A stretch of 10,641 nucleotides of DNA from Chitinophaga pinensis (GTDB taxonomy: Bacteria > Bacteroidota > Bacteroidia > Flavobacteriales_D > Crocinitomicaceae): NCBI GenBank assembly GCA_945861175.1, contig CAMATR010000032.1, positions 1 through 10,641 of the forward strand. The letters are read 5' to 3'. The translations under genes were made by a program, and so were the position numbers. The notes under the pieces are model-generated. The model saw only the letters and a list, made by a program, of their open reading frames with translations, had not been told where the DNA came from and did not search any database. This document shows positions 1-5,760 of the stretch, in pieces. Every line of letters begins with the position of its first letter. Position 1 is the stretch's first letter.

Positions 1-731
1 ATGATTTTATAGTATTTGAGATTCCAGCAGTGGTTTTTATCAGCGTTTGTGTTAAAATCGAAAGCTGTTATTTTTAGTTGAACGATTCCCACATTTTTAG
101 CGAAATAGTATTCTATATTGGTTCTAGGGTATAGATTTTTGTAAAAAGGGTGATTTGTAATTGGATGTGATGTAGAAGGTGTTGCCCTAAATACTCTCAC
201 TGTATCAAAAGTGAAATTGTTTAATTTATAGTTGGTAATCAATTTTATATATTTGGTGATGCTATAGCCAGCGCTACTCTCTGTAACAGTATCATACGGA
301 GTAAAGAATACTGACTCTGTTGCACGTTCCCTGTTTGGGTGAGATTTTTCGACTTCTAAGTGGTCATTTCTATTTTTATAATTTGCGTTGTAAGGAATAC
401 TTGAAGTCATCATGAATTCAGAATATAGGCTTCCTTCATTGCGACTCTTACGTTGAAAGCTCATCACCTCATAGTCAATATAATCTGTAGATATCCACCA
501 TGTGTAGCATTTGAGCATTACTTGCGTGTCAAGCTCTCCTGTACTATCGCATTCATATACCCACATACTACCGGGCTTAAAGAATGTGTAATTCCTCATT
601 TCGCCGATATAGAATTTGCCCAAATATTTCTTTGGCTCAGGCTCATCGGGCTTGCAGCCTGTTATAATAAATGAAGACAGCAGGATCATTGCTGTTAGTA
701 ATAATTTTCCTTTGGTGGCATTATTATTCAT
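1..731 (-). CDS. Partial lipoprotein of unknown function (3' end outside window)
   Basis: An open frame of 243 codons runs from the ATG at 731-729 to the left edge without a stop, so the C-terminus is missing. Residues 10-25 are hydrophobic and end in the lipobox I23-T24-G25-C26, which predicts signal peptidase II processing and lipidation at C26. An acidic and proline-rich linker follows. The motif FFKPGSMWVYE near residues 52-62 resembles, from memory, a start shared by many uncharacterised Bacteroidota lipoproteins (F-x-PG-x-x-W-x-Y). The last visible stretch (YYFAKNVGIVQLK, then WNLKYYKI) looks like the end of such a domain, so probably few residues are missing. The start has no Shine-Dalgarno sequence, as is usual in this phylum. 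The gene lies 81 bp downstream of the 551-residue secreted protein on the same strand with no obvious terminator between, so co-transcription is plausible. The function is unknown. Confidence 0.8.
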   Translation of the reverse strand, partial: MNNNATKGKLLLTAMILLSSFIITGCKPDEPEPKKYLGKFYIGEMRNYTFFKPGSMWVYECDSTGELDTQVMLKCYTWWISTDYIDYEVMSFQRKSRNEGSLYSEFMMTSSIPYNANYKNRNDHLEVEKSHPNRERATESVFFTPYDTVTESSAGYSITKYIKLITNYKLNNFTFDTVRVFRATPSTSHPITNHPFYKNLYPRTNIEYYFAKNVGIVQLKITAFDFNTNADKNHCWNLKYYKI

Positions 732-812
732 AATTGAAATAAGTAACGTGCTATAATAATCCAAATGTGATCGTCTAGGCAACATTTTAGGTGGTGTTTT
801 CTTTTACATGAA

Positions 813-2468
813 TCACTGAATCAACCGCGTTTGGGTATTGCCATCGACGAACTTTACAGTCAATAAATACAATGGCTGTAGCTTTGTTGGTGCATTGAAT
901 TCACATCGATAAACTGGACGATCTAAAACCATCTCCCCAATGAATTTACCCGTCAATTCGCGGATAGTGATGGTAGTAAACTTGTCAAGCGATTCTACCG
1001 TCCAACCCACACCTTGAGAGGGAATCGGGTATACGCGCATCCCGTGCTTGGAAATGTCCAATTGTTCAGATTTTCGTAGGTTCAATGACGCATAGCCCAA
1101 CGCAATTGCATTGAGCGTACTGTTGGGAATTTCTACGTCGAAAAAATAGACATTTGCAGTGTATTTTGACATAGGCTGATGTAAAAAAGATGTTGTTGCC
1201 TCATATGCGCTGTAACTGGATTGCGCTTCTTCCTCCTGCCAGAATTGTTGGTAATTACCGTTGAAATCAAACATCATACACATCGTACCACCTGCATTTA
1301 TTACCGAATCTGGGAGGTTAGGCCACATGGATGTTGGACAGCCTCCGATGCGAAGTCTAACGCCCAATTTGTCGTTCCCTTCTAACAATTTGAAGGAACT
1401 GTATGGGCTGTAAGAGTTGGTATCGCAAAACAGAAATCGTTTCACCACACCTGTTGTCTCATCCAAAATTGCCAGAGCACAGTTGGGGTCTCCCGCAAAG
1501 GGAACTCTAAACGATTTGCCCAACCAACGACAATTGCGCTTATAAAGCAATCCCAAATAAACGTTGCCATGATTGTCTGAGCACAAGTTACTGTTCATGG
1601 CCTTTGCTGAAGCCGTATCGGCGCGATGGATCCATTTGATAGTTCCGTTTTTTGCGTAGCAGATGGTGATGACATCCAACAAGTTTCCGCTGGGCGGCGA
1701 TATGCGCTGATCCACCGCTTTGTATGTGCTCTTTGTGTTGCGGAAACTCGATGTTTTGGATACTTCAACCTGCAACAAGTAAGATTCTTTTGAAAACATC
1801 AAGATCCGATTTTCTCCGCCGGTGCCTAGATATTGTGCATTGATTGTTTGTCCAAACGAATTTAGTTCAATTGCATAATAACCATTAAATGAGTCCAATT
1901 TCAGGTGACTAAAAGCTGTGTCATTGCCCTTTCGATAACCTATGCCGATGTTTTTCTGGTTCACCGAGCGCAATTCTTGGATGCCACTTCCCGATTTAAA
2001 CCACAGCAGATCGCCTTGGGTAGTGAAGGAGAAAAGAGGCGCGTTGCCGGGGTATGACTTACCGCGATAAGAGCCGTTTTCCGAATGCCCTATCAACGCC
2101 GTAATCTGATTATTATTGGTTATCACGATGTCTGTTAGAGACATGTTCGAATCATTGGATTTAAAGGGATAAGCCCAGGCCACAGAGGCATTGCTCTTGT
2201 TGATTTTCGCCAAGACACAACTAACCCCATCTGATTTTCGATAAACCCCTGTTGTGAGTCGCAAGGAATCGCCCACACTGAATAGGGTGTATACATTGCC
2301 CAAACTGTCGAATGTAGCTTTTCTCGGTAGTGGGATTATCCATAAGCCTGTATTGCGCTGTCCATATTGCTGAATTTCACTCACCCATTGAACACGAGGC
2401 GTAGGAATTTGGGCCGAACAACTGACAACCAATAAAAATGATAATATCAGGTTAATTTTCTTCAACAT
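813..2468 (-). CDS. Secreted propeller-like protein with T9SS type A sorting domain
   Basis: The 551-residue product has a signal peptide (residues 1-20) that reads either as a lipoprotein signal (LVVSC, C17) or as a signal peptidase I signal cut before Q20. The body contains repeats of the type D-x-x-GNVY, at about residues 54-60 and 299-304, each followed by strands ending in a K-W-I or V-A-W motif. This is the pattern of Bacteroidota bead-type (SBBP-like) beta-propellers. Residues 474-551 form a C-terminal sorting domain: VYPIPSQG in place of the usual VYPNPSxG, then IRELTGK and a final beta-strand pair. This marks it for export across the outer membrane by the type IX system, with likely surface attachment or release. 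The start ATG overlaps the stop of the upstream cysteine-rich gene by 7 nt (ATGTTGA), implying translational coupling. No catalytic motif is visible, so an adhesive or structural role is inferred. Confidence 0.85.
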   Translation of the reverse strand: MLKKINLILSFLLVVSCSAQIPTPRVQWVSEIQQYGQRNTGLWIIPLPRKATFDSLGNVYTLFSVGDSLRLTTGVYRKSDGVSCVLAKINKSNASVAWAYPFKSNDSNMSLTDIVITNNNQITALIGHSENGSYRGKSYPGNAPLFSFTTQGDLLWFKSGSGIQELRSVNQKNIGIGYRKGNDTAFSHLKLDSFNGYYAIELNSFGQTINAQYLGTGGENRILMFSKESYLLQVEVSKTSSFRNTKSTYKAVDQRISPPSGNLLDVITICYAKNGTIKWIHRADTASAKAMNSNLCSDNHGNVYLGLLYKRNCRWLGKSFRVPFAGDPNCALAILDETTGVVKRFLFCDTNSYSPYSSFKLLEGNDKLGVRLRIGGCPTSMWPNLPDSVINAGGTMCMMFDFNGNYQQFWQEEEAQSSYSAYEATTSFLHQPMSKYTANVYFFDVEIPNSTLNAIALGYASLNLRKSEQLDISKHGMRVYPIPSQGVGWTVESLDKFTTITIRELTGKFIGEMVLDRPVYRCEFNAPTKLQPLYLLTVKFVDGNTQTRLIQ

Positions 2469-2881
2469 GGGTCGGTAAATGTGATTGTTTTATTAGTACA
2501 ATCTATTACGATTACTCCACATTTGCATGGTAAACAGGGATTGCTTTGATTGCCACAACATATTAACGCACCATTTGAATATGGGACGCCATTTAATAAT
2601 ACTCTTACATTGGAACAATCACAACTGCAAAGAGGTTCAATTCCGCCAACGGTTTTGTCTTTGTATACGGGCACATCGTTACAAGCACAATCTGGGTCTG
2701 TAGGGGAGTTACAGGTAAAAACGGTAACTGAAGAAGTTGAGCCACAGCCTTGGACAGCTATAATAGGGGACGAACAATCCATCCCCCAGTAAATCTTCCA
2801 ATCACATTGTGCGTTTCCTTTGGCAAGTGTAAGAAATCCGAAAAGGACAAAAAAAGAGATTTTATATAATTTGTTTTTCAT
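2462..2881 (-). CDS. Small cysteine-rich secreted protein
   Basis: The ATG at 2881-2879 gives 139 residues. The frame could open at a TTG at 2905, but the ATG places a proper signal peptide at the N-terminus (KNKLYK, a hydrophobic run, then cleavage A24-Q25), so it is preferred. The mature part, about 115 residues, holds 16 cysteines, many in short-spaced pairs (DCAC, CSCDC, ICC, CLPCKC). An even number of cysteines in an exported protein suggests a disulfide-tied fold or metal binding. No T9SS tail or transmembrane segment follows. Its TGA is embedded in the start region of the next gene (7-nt overlap), so the two are almost certainly made together. A weak -7-like sequence (TATATTGG, minus strand, 2909-2902) lies just upstream but too close to be convincing. 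I do not recognise the family, and partnership with the downstream protein is inference. Confidence 0.8.
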   Translation of the reverse strand: MKNKLYKISFFVLFGFLTLAKGNAQCDWKIYWGMDCSSPIIAVQGCGSTSSVTVFTCNSPTDPDCACNDVPVYKDKTVGGIEPLCSCDCSNVRVLLNGVPYSNGALICCGNQSNPCLPCKCGVIVIDCTNKTITFTDPC

Positions 2882-3444
2882 GTTGTTGAGCGGAGTTTTG
2901 ACCAATATATTTACTCAGTTAGTTGATGTGTAAATAGTTATATATATTTATTATATGGTTTGATTCGAAAGCGACGAAATTTGTTCTTAGCCATTACAAT
3001 TTGGCATTTGCGAATAAACTGTGAAAATAGCCATGTACTTGACTAATAATGAACCTAAATGAATATAGTTTTTGGTATGGGAAATAAACGCTTATAACTT
3101 ATCATAAAACGGACAAAATGCACCGATTTAGTCCCCTATAAGACAAGTTATACAGAGATAATAGGAGAAGTGTTGCATAAGAACGGGAGGGAGATATTTT
3201 GTCATCACACATCCATTTCAAGGCAAATTCAGCATCGGAGAGGACCATTTTGGTGAGGTGTATGGTTGGGATGATGAAAATAGCGAAAGGGGTGCCTCCG
3301 GTTTTGTGTGATAGTGCTTTTTGTTTGGTGTAGGGCGATTTTCAAATGCTAACTGAAGTTTGAAATTAAGGTCGAATTTGAGGTGGATACTGAATTTTTG
3401 ATCATGAACAACGCAAAAGTTATGACTTCTGTTTGTTAATTGTT

Positions 3445-3452
3445 TAAATTTG
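3445..3452 (+). promoter_or_regulatory. Candidate -7 element for the Fic gene
   Basis: TAAATTTG matches the Bacteroidota -7 consensus TAnnTTTG exactly. It would start a transcript about 90 nt upstream of the Fic ATG. A TTTG lies only 9 nt upstream, too close for the usual -33 element (about 19-21 nt), so support rests on one element in AT-rich DNA. Confidence 0.3.
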
Positions 3453-3500
3453 ACGTAGAATTGTAAGGTGTTGTCAAACAAAGGATTATTAAATTTTTTT

Positions 3501-3534
3501 GTTAATTCATTGCAGGCGTGCATGTTAATTCATT
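3501..3534 (+). repeat. Direct repeat GTTAATTCATT x2 upstream of Fic gene
   Basis: The 11-mer GTTAATTCATT occurs at 3501-3511 and 3524-3534, a 23-bp period or about two helical turns. The core TGTTAATT occurs a third time at 3434-3441. The pair ends 16 bp before the Fic start codon and lies downstream of the candidate promoter, where a bound repressor could act. An operator role is inference. Chance duplication in AT-rich DNA is the alternative. Confidence 0.4.
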
Positions 3535-3550
3535 CAAAAGAATAATTCAA

Positions 3551-4714
3551 ATGTCAGAAGCAGTATTTAAACATTATGATTTGAAATTGGTAGAGCCAAC
3601 TTTCGATTCCGCTCTAACGGATTTAATCATTGAATTGGATCACTTGCGTAAGAAGCAATTAGGGGGCTCAACTCACCCTAAAGTGTTTTTTCAACTGAAA
3701 CACATCTTTCATACTTTGGAAAGTATCGGATCAGCTAGAATTGAAGGGAACAACACAACAATTGCTGAATACATAGAGACAAAATTATCGGACATCAAAG
3801 TTGTTAATCCAAGTATTCGTGAAATTCAGAATATTGAAAAAGCGATGGCTTTTATAGAAGAGAATATTTACGACTACCCAATTAACAGGGCGTTTCTTGG
3901 TGAGATGCATAAAAAAATAGTTGATGGTTTACTTCCACCACCAGATGGAGAAGGTGATTCAACTCCAGGGGATTATAGAAAAGTAAATTTAAAAATAAAT
4001 AAATCTTCACATAAGCCGCCTGAATGGTTAGCAGTTGAAGATTACATGAATGAATTGCTTGAATTTGTAAATAAAGATGATAGCCCCAAATATGATTTAC
4101 TCAAAACAGCAATCGCACATCATCGTTTTGTTTGGATTCACCCATTTGGAAATGGAAATGGTAGAACCGTAAGGTTGTTTACTTACGCCATGCTTGTTAA
4201 AGCTGGGTTCAACGTAAATGCAGGTAGGATTCTTAATCCTACAGCGGTGTTTTGCAGCAATAGGAATGACTATTACAACTTTTTGTCTGAAGCCGACAAC
4301 GGCACAGTTGAAGGTCTTACTTCATGGATTGACTATGTTTTAAAAGGCCTAAAAGATGAGATTGAAAAGATTGATAAGTTGTCTGATTATAATTTCCTCC
4401 GCAAGGAGATTTTACTTCCGTCAATCAATCATTCTCTAGAACGAAAGTTTATCACAGATGTTGAAGCTAAAATTCTTAAAAGAGTTGTAGATAAGCAGGT
4501 GATTTCAGCATCGGATATAAAAGATATTTTTCCGGGAAAAGCGGATGCAGAAGTATCTCGACAAATCAGAAAATTAATTGATCGTAAAATGTTAATCCCA
4601 GAGAATGAGGGTACGCGCAAGTATGTTCTTAGATTTGATAATAGTTATTTAATTAGGAGCATTATCAAAGAGCTAGGCGACAAAGGCTTTTTGCCAGTTC
4701 GTGATGAGGTGTAA
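3551..4714 (+). CDS. Fic-family protein (probable AMP transferase) with winged-helix C-terminus
   Basis: From the ATG at 3551 the product is 387 residues. The frame could extend to a GTG at 3518, but the added 11 residues resemble nothing in the family, and the ATG is preceded by an A-rich stretch typical of Bacteroidota starts. Order of parts: an N-terminal Fic_N-type region with the inhibitory helix motif SARIEGN (S61, E65, G66); a flap region (TPGDYRKVNL); the Fic core with HPFGNGNGRTVR starting at H197; and a winged-helix-like segment at about 300-370. Fic enzymes transfer AMP from ATP to a Ser, Thr or Tyr hydroxyl of a target protein, with the motif His as base. The N-terminal motif marks the self-inhibited class II, which needs no antitoxin. 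The acidic residue of the canonical HxFx(D/E)GNGR is Asn here (N201). No signal peptide is present, so it is cytoplasmic. The target is unknown. The neighbours are unrelated convergent and divergent genes. Confidence 0.9.
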   Translation: MSEAVFKHYDLKLVEPTFDSALTDLIIELDHLRKKQLGGSTHPKVFFQLKHIFHTLESIGSARIEGNNTTIAEYIETKLSDIKVVNPSIREIQNIEKAMAFIEENIYDYPINRAFLGEMHKKIVDGLLPPPDGEGDSTPGDYRKVNLKINKSSHKPPEWLAVEDYMNELLEFVNKDDSPKYDLLKTAIAHHRFVWIHPFGNGNGRTVRLFTYAMLVKAGFNVNAGRILNPTAVFCSNRNDYYNFLSEADNGTVEGLTSWIDYVLKGLKDEIEKIDKLSDYNFLRKEILLPSINHSLERKFITDVEAKILKRVVDKQVISASDIKDIFPGKADAEVSRQIRKLIDRKMLIPENEGTRKYVLRFDNSYLIRSIIKELGDKGFLPVRDEV

Positions 4715-4724
4715 GTTTGTGCTA

Positions 4725-4745
4725 GTTCAGTGCACAATACTGAAC
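4725..4745 (+). terminator. Hairpin after the Fic gene, possible terminator
   Basis: GTTCAGT (4725-4731) pairs perfectly with ACTGAAC (4739-4745) around a 7-nt loop, 10 nt after the Fic stop. No run of T follows on either strand, so intrinsic termination is uncertain. It lies between convergent genes, where a bidirectional terminator is expected. Confidence 0.35.
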
Positions 4746-4797
4746 CTTCATTAGAACTGAATAAATAAACAATTCCAAATGTTTGCTTGACAATAGG

Positions 4798-4820
4798 CCT
4801 GACGCAAAACTTGTGTTAGG
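4798..4820 (+). terminator. Second imperfect hairpin in the convergent gap
   Basis: CCTGACGCAA (4798-4807) pairs with TTGTGTTAGG (4811-4820) over ten positions, two of them G-U in the plus-strand RNA, around a 3-nt loop. In the minus-strand RNA those two become A-C mismatches, so the structure favours transcripts coming from the Fic side. No T tract follows. It may be a back-up terminator or mere sequence symmetry. Confidence 0.25.
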
Positions 4821-4833
4821 CGTATGGCGTTTG

Positions 4834-5499
4834 CTACAATACATTTTGTTCAATCATAGTAGCCTTAAGTGCTTCATATTTTTCCTTAAGTTCTTTCGGT
4901 GGTTCTTGCCCACAACAATATCTCATCATTTCTTGTCTCGTCTTGTCAAACTGCACTTTTAATTCACTGCGTTGAGAAATAAATAGGTCTTGAATTTCGA
5001 TTAATGAATCAGCGAGATGTTGAGATGAATAATAAACCACAACATTAGCCATTTCATATTCTTTTCGTTTGTCAAGCTCTTGCAGTTGTATTTTTAATTG
5101 TCCAATAGAGTTGTAAAATTTGTAAATAAGATTTATAGCGTCTGATGACAAGTAGAGCATATTATCTGCAATTTCATCGTGGCACTTCCTTACAGAAAGG
5201 TCGAACCTTTTTAATGCATCTATTATACAACTTGTGTCTACACATTTACCGGATAAAGCAACGTGTAATTGCTGAACGTCAAAGAGAATTTTTGACAAAG
5301 ATGCATAAACTCTTTTCTCCTGTTCACGAATATCGTCTTTGGTCTTGTACTGCAGGTCAAGATTTTTTTCAATTCTTTTTAATTGTCGGTGGTTTCGATT
5401 TGTTAACCACAAAATTCCTAATGGCAGAAATACTCCTGTTAGAATTATATTTATTAATCCAGGATTGTTGTCGAGGATATGTTTTATTGTTTCGTTCAT
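4834..5499 (-). CDS. One-pass membrane protein with helical cytoplasmic domain, function unknown
   Basis: The 221-residue product has a 13-residue N-terminal segment, one transmembrane helix at about 14-34 (LINIILTGVFLPLGILWLT), then a basic stretch (NRNHRQLKRIEK) that by the positive-inside rule keeps the rest in the cytoplasm. Residues 40-221 are almost wholly helical and charged, with heptad-like stretches suggestive of coiled coil (about 45-65, 130-150, 180-215). A Cys pair (YCCGQEPP) lies near the C-terminus. I recognise no domain or catalytic motif. Its ATG overlaps by ATGA the stop of an upstream fragment, so it was the second gene of a coupled pair whose first member is now mostly missing. 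A role as a membrane anchor or sensor working with that partner is inference. Its stop faces the Fic gene across a 119-bp gap. Confidence 0.75.
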   Translation of the reverse strand: MNETIKHILDNNPGLINIILTGVFLPLGILWLTNRNHRQLKRIEKNLDLQYKTKDDIREQEKRVYASLSKILFDVQQLHVALSGKCVDTSCIIDALKRFDLSVRKCHDEIADNMLYLSSDAINLIYKFYNSIGQLKIQLQELDKRKEYEMANVVVYYSSQHLADSLIEIQDLFISQRSELKVQFDKTRQEMMRYCCGQEPPKELKEKYEALKATMIEQNVL

Positions 5500-5744
5500 T
5501 TCTTACGTATTATAGACCATCTTGGTTCAGGCACCAATTCAAAGTCTTCGTTGTGTTTTAAAAAGTATAAAGTCATTTCGGTTGACCCAATATTTGTAAT
5601 TCTAATTAGCATCATTCCACTTACTAAATGGTCGTGCGAATTTTGACTTGAAACTTTAAGTTTATTCCAAGAAATACTCTTGTCGGCAGTTCCTTTTATC
5701 TCGTAATGCCCTATAGTTTCGTTAACAGAGATTGAAAGGTGGAA
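5496..5744 (-). pseudogene. 3' remnant of a truncated gene (82 codons), function unknown
   Basis: An open frame follows a TAA at 5747-5745 and continues 82 codons to a TGA that overlaps the next ATG (ATGA, 5499-5496). No in-frame ATG occurs near its beginning; the first Met residues are about 44 codons in, within apparently structured sequence. The translation looks like real protein with alternating beta-strand patterns (HYEIKGTADKSISWNKLKV, then SGMMLIRITNIGSTEMTLYF) and ends in LVPEPRWSIIRKK. The coupling to the downstream gene shows this was a true coding end. The 5' part is absent, and only 16 nt separate the point where the frame closes from the stop of the next upstream gene. Deletion or recombination is the likely cause. 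A frameshift is less likely, because the adjoining upstream sequence already belongs to the 1017-residue gene. Confidence 0.6.
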
Positions 5745-5760
5745 TTAATGTCAGTGAAGA

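Larger units (their letters stand above)
2882..3550. other. Gene-poor spacer between divergent transcription units
   Basis: This 669-bp AT-rich gap separates the cysteine-rich gene (minus) from the Fic gene (plus). Two short frames overlap here. One is on the plus strand, 3165-3311, without an ATG near its beginning (48 codons between stops). The other is on the minus strand, 3523-3218 (101 codons). Neither has a signal peptide or a domain I recognise, and both look like non-coding or decayed sequence. The right part holds a candidate promoter element and TGTTAATT repeats, listed separately. In 2906-3160 I see nothing beyond AT-rich sequence. Confidence 0.6.

Noticed and set aside
2882..2905. 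TTG at 2905 as start of the Cys-rich protein
   Set aside because: It would put eight extra residues before a complete signal peptide. The ATG at 2881 fits better.
3218..3523. 101-codon minus-strand frame as a real gene
   Set aside because: No start signal, signal peptide or domain. The sequence is low in charged-helix or strand patterning and overlaps the Fic leader and its repeats.
3518..3550. GTG at 3518 as the Fic start
   Set aside because: It adds 11 residues unlike the family and includes the second copy of the direct repeat. The ATG at 3551 gives a normal Fic N-terminus.
3551..4714. Fic as the toxin of a two-gene toxin-antitoxin pair
   Set aside because: The inhibitory SxxxEG motif is inside the protein itself and no small antitoxin gene adjoins it on the same strand.
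4798..4833. attC-like integron recombination site (GCCTAAC … GTCAGGC on the minus strand, just after the stop of the membrane-protein gene)
   Set aside because: The two arms are only 11 nt apart (25 bp in all), far shorter than real attC sites, the second arm has a mismatch to GTTRRRY, and no integrase or second site is present.
5145..5561. 138-codon plus-strand frame opposite the membrane-protein gene
   Set aside because: It is the antisense shadow of the coupled minus-strand pair, whose reading frames have a membrane helix and an ATGA overlap.
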